64,000 nt of DNA from positions 372,001 to 436,000 of the forward strand of contig NZ_JASCRY010000002.1 of the NCBI RefSeq assembly GCF_030010375.1, in the 5' to 3' direction. The first letter of the stretch is position 1; the number at the start of each line of letters is the position of its first letter. Source of the DNA: Flavobacterium yafengii (GTDB taxonomy: Bacteria; Bacteroidota; Bacteroidia; Flavobacteriales; Flavobacteriaceae). The position numbers and the translations under genes are program-made. Positions 27,680 to 37,123 of this stretch are shown here, in pieces. The notes beneath the pieces were generated by a model, which had not been told where the DNA came from, did not search any database, and was given only the letters and a program-made list of their open reading frames with translations.

Positions 27680-29209
27680 CTAATATTTCGCCGATTCTCC
27701 GGCTTTAGGCAAGGATTGTTTTATAAATTGTCTGATATCTTCGTTAGCAGTTTCCAAATCTACTTTTCTTAAGTACATCATGTGACCGCTTCTATAGCCT
27801 TTCCAGGACATTCTGTCTTTTAGCCTTCCGCTTGGATCCATTTGCCACATGTTATATTTCGAGTTAAAATAATCACAGGCGCCGTCATAATATCCGGACT
27901 GAACCATTACATGCAAATACGGATTTTGCGCCATGGCTTGACGCAGGTTTTCCCCGGTTTTATCATTGGAATCGTCCCAAGGTCTCACAGAACCAAACAT
28001 ATTGTATTTGAAATCGGTTTTGTAATTCAAATTATTGCGCAAGTACATATTGATGGCAGGAGTAAAGGAGTGGAGCCATGAAGTAAGTTCCGCATTAAAA
28101 TCAGGTCCGTCACCAGCCGCTTTACGGTCAATTCCTTTATAGCGGGAATCTAATCTTCCTATCGTAAACCCTTGATCGCGCAACAATTCTTTCCAGAAAT
28201 AATCATAGGGAACATCTAAATTATTTTGCAAAACCACTTTTTCCGAAAGTCCGGAATAGCGGGCAATTTTAGCAGCCATTTCTTTTCTTTTTTGGTCGTC
28301 TAATGCGCCTCCTTTGCTCAATGCAGGAAGCAGCTCATTTATCGTAAAGTCTTCCACTTCCGGTAACATTGCGGTCAAATCTTTGTTTTGTAAATCAGAA
28401 GGCAGCATTTTGTGATACCAAGCGGTAGCGGCAAAATAAGGCAGTTTCAGTGCCGCTTCAGAAGCCACTCCGCGAGTGATTCCCAATTCAGTTGGCGATA
28501 CCAGAATAACACCGTTCAGATACATCCATTCGCTGTTTTGCAATTCAAGCGCAAGTCCGGAAACGCGTGTAGTACCATAACTTTCACCAATCAAATATTT
28601 TGGTGAAGCCCAACGATTGGTTCGGGATACAAATCCATTGATCCAGTCGGCGAGGTATTTAATGTCGGCATTTACACCGAAGAATTTAGTGGTTGGTATT
28701 TCTTTGCTAGTAGCTCTTGAATACGCGGTATTGACCGGATTTACAAAAACAATATCGGCAACATCCAAAATTGAATATGGATTTTCCTTGATTCCATAAG
28801 GCTGTAACGGATAGCCTTCATCATCAATATTGATTAAACTTGGACCGGTATAGGCAATCTGCATCCAAACCGAAGCCGAACCTGGACCGCCATTAAAGGA
28901 AATAACCAAAGGACGGGCGGCACGATCTTTTACATCGGAGCGTTCGTAATACGTATAAAATAAACCGGCAATTGCTTTTCCGTCTTCGTCCCAAACTGGC
29001 ATCGTACCAGTTGTGGCCTTATAGGACACTTTTTGACCTTTGATAGTCGTAGAATGTTCCGTTACCACATGCGAATCCGGATTGAAAGTGAGATTTGCGG
29101 CTGAATTTTCTTCTTTTGGAGCGGCAGGTGTTGTGGGTGTTTTTTGTGGCTGGGCATGCAAAGCCGTAAAAAATCCAACTAAGAGCAAGGATAGTACTGT
29201 TTTTTTCAT
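27680..29209 (-). CDS. S10-family serine carboxypeptidase
   Basis: About 509 residues from the start at 29209 (MKKTVLSLLLVGFFTALHAQ), which gives a signal peptide; the frame stays open to 29458 but that lead has no family similarity. The protein has a proline/alanine-rich mature N-terminus (PQKTPTTPAAPKEE), SFNGGPGSASVWMQ for the oxyanion region, IGESYGTTRVSGLA with the catalytic serine, and a C-terminal GHMMYL region with the histidine. It should cut residues from the C-terminus of periplasmic or external peptides. Ends at a strong terminator. Confidence 0.87.
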   Translation of the reverse strand: MKKTVLSLLLVGFFTALHAQPQKTPTTPAAPKEENSAANLTFNPDSHVVTEHSTTIKGQKVSYKATTGTMPVWDEDGKAIAGLFYTYYERSDVKDRAARPLVISFNGGPGSASVWMQIAYTGPSLINIDDEGYPLQPYGIKENPYSILDVADIVFVNPVNTAYSRATSKEIPTTKFFGVNADIKYLADWINGFVSRTNRWASPKYLIGESYGTTRVSGLALELQNSEWMYLNGVILVSPTELGITRGVASEAALKLPYFAATAWYHKMLPSDLQNKDLTAMLPEVEDFTINELLPALSKGGALDDQKRKEMAAKIARYSGLSEKVVLQNNLDVPYDYFWKELLRDQGFTIGRLDSRYKGIDRKAAGDGPDFNAELTSWLHSFTPAINMYLRNNLNYKTDFKYNMFGSVRPWDDSNDKTGENLRQAMAQNPYLHVMVQSGYYDGACDYFNSKYNMWQMDPSGRLKDRMSWKGYRSGHMMYLRKVDLETANEDIRQFIKQSLPKAGESAKY

Positions 29210-29384
29210 AAAAAGATAGGTTTGAGGTATTTCAATACTGTTTTTTTGAAACAATTTTGAAAGCACTAATATATTGCTTTTTAATAGAGTGACAAAAACA
29301 GAAAGCAGAATTGTAATTTCCAAACCATGAAACCTTATTTGGGCGTAACCCCAAAGCACAAAACTCCCTTTTCTATTTACGTAT

Positions 29385-29462
29385 CTGCAGCTTTGGGGTC
29401 GGGCTTTTGGCTCTATCTTTATTTTTTTAAAGAAAAAAAATAAAGGATACCGCCGCAATCCC
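29385..29462. repeat. palindromic intergenic repeat, copy 2
   Basis: GCTCTATCTTTATTT (29410-29424) and AAATAAAGGATACCGC (29438-29453) repeat the arms of copy 1 (22522-22584). The inner stem is CTTTATTTTTTT / AAAAAAATAAAG (29417-29428 and 29434-29445) with a 5-base loop. The middle of the element differs from copy 1, so only the outer arms are conserved. Confidence 0.55.
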
Positions 29463-29504
29463 TTACGCGAGCTGCCCTAAATTGGATAGAAATTTTGGTA
29501 ATCG

Positions 29505-30008
29505 CTAGATTTTATTTTCTTGAAATAACGCTTCCAATTGCTCGAGACAAGCAGTAATGCCTTGTTCAAAGCCCATTTCAATCATGGTTTCAATCTCTTT
29601 TTCACTGGAATAAAACATCTTGAATTCAACCAAAGTACCCGATTCTGTTGTCGTAAAAACAATAGTTCCTGAAGAAACTGGCAAGGAAGTATTTACAGTT
29701 CCCTCTTCGTCACAAAAACTATCCTTAATTTCAAAACTTAAATGGGGTGTTATGGCTGTATAGTCCATTCGTCCCCAATGCTTTTCATTTTCGGGACCCA
29801 CCATCGCGTACAACCAATAACCGCCAACAGAAAAGTGCATCGATTTGGTTTCGGCTTTCCAAGGTTTTGGTGCCCACCATTGTTCCAATAATTCACTTTC
29901 AGTATACGCACGCCAGACTTTTTCAAGTGGCGCAGAAAATGTTCTGGAAACCAAAATTGTTTTTTCTTCTGAATCTTTTACAACAAGTGTTTTGCTATTA
30001 GTTGCCAT
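29505..30008 (-). CDS. SRPBCC/AHSA1-type START-like protein
   Basis: A 167-residue protein with the AHSA1/SRPBCC fold: the opening VSRTFSAPLEKVWRAYTES, the central LEQWWAPKPW and the closing GTLVEFKMFYSSEKEIETMIEMGFEQGITACLEQLEALF are typical. Proteins of this group bind hydrophobic ligands; the ligand here is unknown. It lies 32 bases after the GNAT gene on the same strand and is probably co-transcribed. Confidence 0.75.
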   Translation of the reverse strand: MATNSKTLVVKDSEEKTILVSRTFSAPLEKVWRAYTESELLEQWWAPKPWKAETKSMHFSVGGYWLYAMVGPENEKHWGRMDYTAITPHLSFEIKDSFCDEEGTVNTSLPVSSGTIVFTTTESGTLVEFKMFYSSEKEIETMIEMGFEQGITACLEQLEALFQENKI

Positions 30009-30040
30009 TTATTTCGATTTAAGATTGATTATTACTAATT

Positions 30041-30547
30041 CTAAACTTTTTTCTCCAAAACAATAAATTCCAAAGGCTGTTCCGTAATTGGAATATGAAC
30101 ATCGCTTGCCGGAAATGGTTCTCTTGCTCCGGTATCTTCATAGCCGTTGCGTTTGTACCAAGCAATTAATTCTTCCCGAACAGCTATTACAGTCATTACA
30201 ATTTTTGGTAATCCCATTGCCGAAGCATGAATTTCAGCCTGTTGCAATAACTTTTTTCCAAGACCACTATTTTGCAATTCCGGTGAAACCGTCAGCATTC
30301 CTAAATACAATTGTTGCTCCTTTTCAATCAACAATACGCAACCTATAATCTGGTTATTCTCTGTAAATTTCAGAAACGTATTTTTAGGATTTTGAATCGT
30401 TTCTGTCAGTTCTTGTTCAGTAGTTCGGAGTCCTTCTAAAATGTTGGCTTCAGTAGTCCATCCTTTTTTAGAAGATTCGCCGCGATACGCTGAATTGATT
30501 AATGTATTTAAAAGGGAAACGTCTTCTACAGTTGCTTTTGTAATCAT
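30041..30547 (-). CDS. GNAT-family N-acetyltransferase
   Basis: A 168-residue GNAT enzyme. LYLGMLTVSPELQNSGLGKKLLQQAE contains the acetyl-CoA-binding Q/RxxGxG/A motif. The C-terminal WYKRNGYEDTG is also typical. The substrate is unknown. It heads a two-gene run with the SRPBCC protein. Confidence 0.8.
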   Translation of the reverse strand: MITKATVEDVSLLNTLINSAYRGESSKKGWTTEANILEGLRTTEQELTETIQNPKNTFLKFTENNQIIGCVLLIEKEQQLYLGMLTVSPELQNSGLGKKLLQQAEIHASAMGLPKIVMTVIAVREELIAWYKRNGYEDTGAREPFPASDVHIPITEQPLEFIVLEKKV

Positions 30548-30711
30548 GGATTATACTTCTATTCTATGGTTATTACTTTATGTTTTTCAAAGGTAGAAAA
30601 AAGGCGGTAATCACTTCCTTTTTTAATGAAATAATTATTCTTTAAATGTATATAATTGTGTATATAGTGTTGATAATCAATATATTTAATTATTAAACAG
30701 AAATTTTTTTT

Positions 30712-30719
30712 TATCTTTG
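30712..30719 (+). promoter_or_regulatory. -7 promoter element of the SYLF gene
   Basis: TATCTTTG, 38 bases before the ATG at 30757; no clear TTTG is seen at the -33 position. Confidence 0.4.
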
Positions 30720-30756
30720 AATAAAGAAAATTTACAACAATTTAATAGCTATAATT

Positions 30757-31296
30757 ATGAAAAATTTAAATATTATTTGGGTAATAGTGATGGCATGTGT
30801 AATAAACATAAATCCAATATTTGGGCAATCGACTGCTAAAAAGAATAAAATTATTGCTGACAGCAAAACAGCAAAAGCTGAGTTCATTAAAAGCGACCCG
30901 TTGATGAAAGCACTTTTTGATAAAGCCTATGGTTATGTTATTTTTCCTAATGTTGGAAAGGGAGGAATCGGTGTTGGAGGAGCAGCTGGTAACGGTGTGG
31001 TCTATGAGCAGAACAAGCGAATAGGAATGGCCAAGTTGACGCAATTGAGCATAGGATTTCAGGCTGGCGGACAAGCCTATCGGGAGGTGATATTTTTTGA
31101 AACAAAAAACGAAATGAACCGGTTTAAAGAGAGCCGATTCGAGTTTTCCGCACAAGCTTCAGCGGTAGCCGTAACTGAAGGCGCTTCGGCAAATGTAAAA
31201 TATACGGATGGCGTTATGGTGTTCACTATGCAGAAAGGCGGACTCATGTACGAGGCGTCGGTTGGCGGACAGAAGTTTAAGTTTAATAAATTGTAG
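30757..31296 (+). CDS. SYLF (YSC84/Ysc84-like) lipid-binding protein
   Basis: A 179-residue secreted protein with a signal peptide (MKNLNIIWVIVMACVININPIFGQ). The SYLF domain follows: YGYVIFPNVGKGGIGVGGAAG, AKLTQLSIGFQAGGQAYREVIFF, and FSAQASAVAVTEGASANVKY, with the C-terminal GGLMYEASVGGQKFKFN. Family members bind phospholipids or actin in eukaryotes; in bacteria they are envelope proteins of uncertain role. Monocistronic with a strong terminator. Confidence 0.85.
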   Translation: MKNLNIIWVIVMACVININPIFGQSTAKKNKIIADSKTAKAEFIKSDPLMKALFDKAYGYVIFPNVGKGGIGVGGAAGNGVVYEQNKRIGMAKLTQLSIGFQAGGQAYREVIFFETKNEMNRFKESRFEFSAQASAVAVTEGASANVKYTDGVMVFTMQKGGLMYEASVGGQKFKFNKL

Positions 31297-31377
31297 CACT
31301 CTTTTTACTGGTAAAAACCAAGAAATCTGGTTTTTAACTCCACTCGATTTGAAATAGTATAGCATTATTTCCAAAAA

Positions 31378-31416
31378 CAAAACGGCTGAAATTTTTTTTC
31401 AGCCGTTTTGTTTTTT
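31378..31416. terminator. bidirectional intrinsic terminator
   Basis: 14-bp stem CAAAACGGCTGAAA / TTTCAGCCGTTTTG with a 5-base loop and a T6 run on the plus strand; separates the SYLF gene from the convergent membrane-protein gene. Confidence 0.85.
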
Positions 31417-31461
31417 AATGAATAAATTTTATTTTCCACAAGAAGTAATTTCAATTAAAAA

Positions 31462-31947
31462 TCATTTCTTTTTTGTCTCTATTAAAATGTATTTTTTGAA
31501 CACATATTTCCAAGGCATGAAGAGTATTGGTATGATAATTCCGGAAAACATATACGCCATTCCTTCGGCTGGTGAACCTTTGAGCGTGCCGGCTGACCAT
31601 AAAGGATAAGCGACAACTATAAGCCAAAGTCCTTTGTAGAAAATCATAAAAAGCATAATGGGTAACATGCGCAACGTATGGAATACACCCAAAAGCGCCA
31701 GTGTTGAGTAGGCAGCCCAAGTGCACCAAGCAACTGCCCTTGTTGGATCCCAATCACCTTCATGGGTAAGAATAACTGTCCAGGAATCTGTGGCAACAAA
31801 AATAAACATTAATGCGAAAAACAGCCGCATCACATAGATATTTATTCTGCGAACCCCTTCGTAATTTTCGTAATCAGGAAGAAAAATATTTTTGATACTG
31901 AACTTTGATGGCTTCTGCTGTAGTGGTGTTTGTTCTGTTGTGTTCAT
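31462..31947 (-). CDS. small polytopic membrane protein of unknown function
   Basis: A 161-residue protein with about four transmembrane helices, for example YVMRLFFALMFIFVATDSW, AAYSTLALLGVFHTLRMLPI and the tail MFSGIIIPILFMPWKYVF. A soluble N-terminus of about 40 residues precedes the first. No family recognised. Likely inner-membrane; no operon partner; ends convergently with the SYLF gene. Confidence 0.6.
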   Translation of the reverse strand: MNTTEQTPLQQKPSKFSIKNIFLPDYENYEGVRRINIYVMRLFFALMFIFVATDSWTVILTHEGDWDPTRAVAWCTWAAYSTLALLGVFHTLRMLPIMLFMIFYKGLWLIVVAYPLWSAGTLKGSPAEGMAYMFSGIIIPILFMPWKYVFKKYILIETKKK

Positions 31948-32624
31948 AGTTTTTCTGTTTGGTTTTTATTGTAGAGCCAAGGTATGAAAAAAGCTACATC
32001 CTTTTAAATCAGTAGCTTATTTTGTTTTTTATGTAGTTGCAGTTTCTCAGTATTGTGGGCACGGAGAGAATTTCCGCGCTATCCAAGCGAGAGAAATTGT
32101 ATACATCCGAGCGATCGGATTTTCTTTGAACCCCAAATTATTAAATATACTCATCTTTTATTTTATTTATAATGTAATAGTTTTAATTATTAATAAGTTT
32201 ATTATATTATAAATAATTTAAATCTAAACCAATAGGGTAGACTTTATACCGTAAAAAATGCTTTTCTACATCATATCAAACTTAATGATTTTACTTACAT
32301 AAAACTAATTTAATCAGACTGCGCTCGATTTGACATTGAATATAATTTTTTCATAAAAAACTAACTGAAAATTACTTCTCAGTCTGTTTGTGTTTTAGAA
32401 TAGATCTTTGAATCCCATGTCTAAAAACACTTTCAATTCCGTCTAAATTTTAATGTATACACTCCCTTTTTCTTCGGGCTAAATAGGACTCATTATTGCT
32501 GTTTGTCACTATTAGTTTTTAGAAATAGTTCAAAAAAAATCTTAAAATTAAGGTTTCCTGTGGTGCTTTCTTGGTTGTTTTTTAGTATTTTGGCTGTAGA
32601 ATCATTTATAATTAACTGATTAGT
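31948..32624. other. 677-base intergenic region with two hairpins, no gene seen
   Basis: No open frame with coding character. It holds a GC-richer patch (about 32056-32120) with two hairpins: an imperfect one, AATTTC...GAAATT with inner CGCT/AGCG (32070-32098), and a perfect ATCCGA-GCGA-TCGGAT (32105-32120). Further on, CAGACTG (32315-32321) pairs with CAGTCTG (32381-32387), next to GACTGCGCTCG, a word also found near 60946. Confidence 0.45.
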
Positions 32625-33533
32625 ATGAAATATAGAGTCGCTACTCCGTCATTAAATCTCAGAGATTTTCCGGCAACGAATGATAATTCCAAAATTTTAA
32701 TACAAATACCTTTTAGACATACCGTTAAATTAATTGAGAAAACAGCATCAGATTGGTGGAAAGTAAAACTTTTAAACACTGAAAAAGAGGGTTTTGTGTT
32801 TTCAAAAGACATAGAGCTCGTTGATGAAACTAATGAAAAAAGTACGGATATTGAAGTGCCTAATTTTGAACCGGGTGCAAAAGCAAGTCTAGACAGTAAA
32901 GAGGAAACGTACAAACCTATTGGCGATCCTTCGATTCCTTTTAGGGATTTAACGAGTCTTGAGTCTAAACTGACATCAATTCGCAACATAATCAATGCGC
33001 TGGATGTTTCCAAAAGTTTCCGGTATCAGAAAGATGCATCGGATACCTACTGTAATATTTATACTTTTGATTATTGTTTTTTTGCCAAGGTCTATATTCC
33101 CAGACTGAGATGGACTGATACCGCAATCGAGCAACTGGAGAAAGGGAACGAAGTAGCATTGGTTTTTGATGATACGGTAAAACCTTTTTATTCAAACTAT
33201 ATTTATGATTGGTTTTTACAATCGGGGAATGAGTTTGGATGGGAAAGAATCGATGATGTTAATGAACTTCAAAAGAAAGTAAATGCCAATGGTGGAGTAG
33301 GAATCATCTGTGCCAAAAGATTCATCTTGAATAAATCAGGGCATATAGTAGTGGTGGTTCCAGAAACGGATTCTGATAAAGCCTATAGAAAAGACGGCAA
33401 AGTTATTTATCCGTTGCAGTCCCAAGCAGGTGCTGATAATTATAATTATTTTTCAGAAATTAGAGAAGATTGGTGGGATAATAAAGATCCGGAAAAAGGA
33501 TATACCTCCGCTATCTTTTATTATCACGATTAG
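32625..33533 (+). CDS. SH3b-domain protein with NlpC/CHAP-like cysteine-peptidase C-terminus
   Basis: A 302-residue protein without a signal peptide. Residues 1-65 form a bacterial SH3 domain (YRVATPSLNLRDFPATNDNS and DWWKVKLLNTEKEGFV). After a linker, DTYCNIYTFDYCFF places Cys143 in a C-N-x-Y motif seen in amidase-type peptidoglycan hydrolases, and SGHIVVVV places His240 as the matching histidine; VPETD then follows. It is probably a cell-wall hydrolase or a related effector. It is convergent with the ligase-like gene at 33612, a pair with no housekeeping equivalent here. The domain reading is a recognition call, not a search. Confidence 0.55.
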   Translation: MKYRVATPSLNLRDFPATNDNSKILIQIPFRHTVKLIEKTASDWWKVKLLNTEKEGFVFSKDIELVDETNEKSTDIEVPNFEPGAKASLDSKEETYKPIGDPSIPFRDLTSLESKLTSIRNIINALDVSKSFRYQKDASDTYCNIYTFDYCFFAKVYIPRLRWTDTAIEQLEKGNEVALVFDDTVKPFYSNYIYDWFLQSGNEFGWERIDDVNELQKKVNANGGVGIICAKRFILNKSGHIVVVVPETDSDKAYRKDGKVIYPLQSQAGADNYNYFSEIREDWWDNKDPEKGYTSAIFYYHD

Positions 33534-33558
33534 TTAAAAAAACTTCTTGTGAGTAATT

Positions 33559-33593
33559 ACACTTCTTGTAGGTTTACAGTCAACAAGAAGTGT
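33559..33593. terminator. hairpin between the convergent SH3b and ligase-like genes
   Basis: 11-bp stem ACACTTCTTGT / ACAAGAAGTGT with a 13-base loop. A third partial copy, AACTTCTTGT, sits at 33541. Confidence 0.6.
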
Positions 33594-33611
33594 ATTTATT
33601 TACGGGTTATT

Positions 33612-35054
33612 TTAAAAAGATACTATTGCATTTGCAGTGCATGCTTGTTTTTTAATTAGTAAAGAACTGCAAAAGCCATTTTCATAATAAGTAGCATGTA
33701 AACTACTGTATATTTGATCGTAAATTAGTAAAGGTTCATTCGATTCTATTTTAATAGACAATATGTTTTCTAAAAGAACGATAAGGTTTGATGGTACACA
33801 GGTTTCTTTGCCGTGTATAATAGACTCATAGACAAAGTTGTTCCATTCCAAATCGCAAATAGGATTTTCGATTTCGTTTAATAGGGCATGATCCATAATA
33901 AAAACAAGAAAATTCAAAACTTCCTGTAAGTATTTTTCGTCGAAATAATCAAATATTCTAAACTCAATGCCATGATTTTTATGTTTGTGAAAATTGATGT
34001 CAAGCCCAATTTTATCAATTTTTTCATAATCTGATATTTCAGAATAACGGTTCACCCACCACATTGGATTCTCATGCATCGGGTGTTCGTCAAAATTCAT
34101 CTGGACAATCTTCCCGGTTTTCATCACATCGGTGTCATAGGTGCCCACTCCAATGTATCTTGACATGGCACATCGTTGTGATGCTTTTGTCAAATTGACG
34201 CTGCTGTCATTATGCGATAAATAATCAGAAGAACCAAATTTTATCATAAATAAGGGACTCAACCATTGGAATAATCGAATAGCCTTCTGGTGTTTTTTTA
34301 TAAAACTTAATTTGTCCTTAATTTCTCCATCCATATTTAACTCAGTTGGAATAGTTAAATTGAAGTGATAGGTCATATTATTAAAAACAGAATAATTTGT
34401 GTTGTTTGAAATAAATATGGCAAAGGGATGATTTTTAGAACATATTTTTATGGCGCCGTATTCCGTAAAGATTTTGTCTTTATCAAAGGCATTTTGCAAA
34501 TTGTTTATGAAACCTTGTTTTATTGTTGCTAGTTCAGCAATTACCGAGTCAACATCTGTTTTGTAAAATTTTTGCGTAACAAATTCAACTGTATCGCCGT
34601 CAAAAATAAATTCTTTTTGAAGCTCATCTATAAAATAAGGATTGTTTTTTTGTAGTATTTCAAAGATACTTTCCCCTGAATAGTCAGGATTCGGTTCATT
34701 ATCTATGGGATCAAAAGTCTTGTGCTGGTTGTTGATGTCCGTTTTTGTAAACGAATGGGAGTTCATTAGTACCGGCAAATAATATTCTTTATCGGATAAT
34801 ATTTTTTGCAATGAATTCGTGTATATATTTTCTTTGTAATTCTTGAAATGATTGACACTATACTTTTCATGAAGTCCTTTAGTCAGCAAAAAATGTTTGT
34901 CCACCACACGATGATTTTCAAACTCTAAATAACATTCATTTTCGATTCCTACTCCCCAATACAAATCATTTGATCTATATTGATTCCTATAATCTTTGTG
35001 CTTATCCAATAATTCAATTTCAAAACTAACAGCATTCATGCTATGATCCGTCAT
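33612..35054 (-). CDS. glutamate-cysteine-ligase-like / carboxylate-amine-ligase-fold protein
   Basis: A 480-residue protein not identical to any named enzyme I know. WGVGIENECYLEFE places Glu38, Glu40 and Glu44 in a G-x-E-x-E metal-binding start like that of glutamate-cysteine ligases and other amidoligases of the glutamine-synthetase fold. FNNMTYHFNLTIPTE gives the H-x-N strand, and HGIEFRIFDYFDEKYLQEV resembles the arginine-containing E-F-R end. No signal peptide. It would join a carboxylate and an amine using ATP; the substrate is unknown. It is monocistronic, convergent with the SH3b gene, with a 665-base upstream region. Confidence 0.5.
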   Translation of the reverse strand: MTDHSMNAVSFEIELLDKHKDYRNQYRSNDLYWGVGIENECYLEFENHRVVDKHFLLTKGLHEKYSVNHFKNYKENIYTNSLQKILSDKEYYLPVLMNSHSFTKTDINNQHKTFDPIDNEPNPDYSGESIFEILQKNNPYFIDELQKEFIFDGDTVEFVTQKFYKTDVDSVIAELATIKQGFINNLQNAFDKDKIFTEYGAIKICSKNHPFAIFISNNTNYSVFNNMTYHFNLTIPTELNMDGEIKDKLSFIKKHQKAIRLFQWLSPLFMIKFGSSDYLSHNDSSVNLTKASQRCAMSRYIGVGTYDTDVMKTGKIVQMNFDEHPMHENPMWWVNRYSEISDYEKIDKIGLDINFHKHKNHGIEFRIFDYFDEKYLQEVLNFLVFIMDHALLNEIENPICDLEWNNFVYESIIHGKETCVPSNLIVLLENILSIKIESNEPLLIYDQIYSSLHATYYENGFCSSLLIKKQACTANAIVSF

Positions 35055-35719
35055 AAACTTTTTTCTCCTTCTTTTAATAAATTATGTTGATATGGGAAGC
35101 TACTTTATCAGGTAGTTTTTTTGAAGTATTTTTAATCTGTTGCTTTTGTAGTTACATTTAAACAGTTTATTAAATACTTCATTTTTTTAATGAGGTTGAG
35201 GTTGTTTTTATACTCAGACAAGACCTGAATGAGACAACTCAATTTTTTTGCAAAAGTAGGTATAATTTAAATCATATTCAAGCTATATTTTCAGATCTGG
35301 AATTTTATTTTTTTGTGACGGAATTTATCGCTTTATTTTCCTGTAAATTACTCATAATTATATATTTAAAATTGATGTGTAAAACTGGTAGAATTGTTTT
35401 TTTGTGTTCTAAAACATAAGTTTAGAACTACTTTATGACCAGATTTATTTGGGTACAAAAAAACGACTAAAATTGAATTCTTAGTCGTTTTTTTTATTGC
35501 TCACAGAATATAGTTAAAACTATGCACTTTAGTGTATTTCGCTTTCGCTTCTAAAAACTTTAGAGCTAATTTGCGAATTATTTATTCAGCTTTGATGTGT
35601 TTAATTTGCGAATCTGCGGTTTAATTTTTTTGTTCCCATTTTAACCTTGCAGACTTTAGTCTGCCAAACCAAATCTATGGACTTTAAATCCATTGCGGTT
35701 TAATTGTTTAGATGAAATT
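35055..35719. other. 665-base region between the ligase-like gene and thrC
   Basis: No gene seen. It holds the thr-operon terminator (35458-35493). Nearer thrC are a short perfect hairpin GCAGACT-TT-AGTCTGC (35649-35664) and ATGGA / TCCAT arms around 35677-35693. A GCTAC/GTAGT hairpin with a T7 run lies near 35098-35121. Confidence 0.4.
35458..35493 (-). terminator. probable terminator of the thr operon
   Basis: 13-bp stem AAAAAACGACTAA / TTAGTCGTTTTTT with a 10-base loop and T-run on the minus strand. It lies 227 bases beyond thrC, rather far, but no gene intervenes. Confidence 0.6.
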
Positions 35720-37009
35720 TTATACCAAAAACACTTTCAATTCCTCATAGGTTTTAATTTTAGTACTTACTTTTTCCTTTCCTAAAACGCTTTCAATTTG
35801 GGTAGGAATAGGCAGTTTTACGTTTAATGTTGGTTCTACCGTATCCAAAAACTTAATCGGGTGAGCCGTTTCTAAGAAAATACCAATCGCATTTGGGTGG
35901 TTTTGTAATTCTTTTTTCAAACCAAGATATCCAACTGCTCCGTGAGGTTCTGCAATGTAACCATCTGTATTGTAAATGGTTTTCATCGCTTCAATAGTTT
36001 TGGCATCTGAGAACGTAAACGAAGAAAAATCTTTTTTGAACTGCTCCAAATCATTTTGGTACATTTCCTGAATACGGATGAAATTACTTGGATTTCCAAC
36101 ATCCATCGCATTCGAAATTGTCGCTTTGGAAGGTTTTGGATCGTAAATTCCGTTTTCTAAAAATCTTGGAACCGTATCATTCACATTCGTAGCCGCTACA
36201 AAATGTTCAACAGGTAATCCCATTTTTTTGGCAATGATACCCGCGCAAATATTACCGAAATTCCCACTTGGGCAAGAGAAAACTAATGGTTTTTTTTGTT
36301 TCTTTAATGCTTTATACGCAAAGAAGAAATAAAACATTTGTGGCAACCAGCGCGCAATATTTATCGAATTTGCCGAAGTTAGGTTTTTATGTTTTAAACT
36401 TTCGTCCAGAAAAGCTTTTTTCACCATATCCTGACAATCATCAAAAACACCGTCTACTTCAAGCGCTTTAATATTCTGACCTAAAGTGGTCAATTGTCTT
36501 TCCTGGATATCACTCACTTTTCCGGATGGATACAGGATAATCACTTCAACACCTTTTACGCCAAGGAAACCACTGGCCACAGCGCCACCAGTATCACCGG
36601 AAGTTGCTACAAGAACGGTGTTTTTACTGTCTTTGTTGTCTTTATTGAAGTAGCCCAAACAACGCGACATGAATCTCGCGCCTACATCCTTGAAAGCCAT
36701 CGTAGGGCCATGAAACAATTCAAGGGAATAAATGCCTTTTTCGACTTCGACCACAGGAAAATCAAAACATAAGGTTTCGGTAATGATTTGTTTTAAAGTT
36801 TCTGCCGGAATTTCGTCACCCACAAATTGTTGAATCGCTTCAAAAGCAATTTCTTCATTGCTTAAATTTTCGATAGTATCAAAAAAAGCAGGTGCTAACG
36901 GGGTAATGGTTTCCGGAAAATACAATCCTTTATCTGTTGCTAATCCTTGTATTACGGCTTCTTGAAAAGAAACTTTGGGTGCGTTATGGTTTAAACTGTA
37001 ATATTTCAT
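35720..37009 (-). CDS. thrC: threonine synthase
   Basis: A 429-residue PLP enzyme of fold type II that converts O-phosphohomoserine to threonine. MKYYSLNHNAPKVSFQEAV is the typical start. FHGPTMAFKDVGARFMSRC has the PLP lysine; VATSGDTGGAVASGF and SCPSGNFGNICAG bind phosphate and cofactor. Third structural gene of the thr operon, 127 bases after thrB, so it makes the last step of the pathway beside the first two. Confidence 0.95.
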   Translation of the reverse strand: MKYYSLNHNAPKVSFQEAVIQGLATDKGLYFPETITPLAPAFFDTIENLSNEEIAFEAIQQFVGDEIPAETLKQIITETLCFDFPVVEVEKGIYSLELFHGPTMAFKDVGARFMSRCLGYFNKDNKDSKNTVLVATSGDTGGAVASGFLGVKGVEVIILYPSGKVSDIQERQLTTLGQNIKALEVDGVFDDCQDMVKKAFLDESLKHKNLTSANSINIARWLPQMFYFFFAYKALKKQKKPLVFSCPSGNFGNICAGIIAKKMGLPVEHFVAATNVNDTVPRFLENGIYDPKPSKATISNAMDVGNPSNFIRIQEMYQNDLEQFKKDFSSFTFSDAKTIEAMKTIYNTDGYIAEPHGAVGYLGLKKELQNHPNAIGIFLETAHPIKFLDTVEPTLNVKLPIPTQIESVLGKEKVSTKIKTYEELKVFLV

Positions 37010-37123
37010 TATGTGTATTATTTTAGAATCTCCACCCCAACCCTCCCCAAAGGGAAGGGAGACGAAACTGGATTTAGAATGTGTTTATTGTAATTTTAAA
37101 ATCAATAATTTTATTCCTTTATT

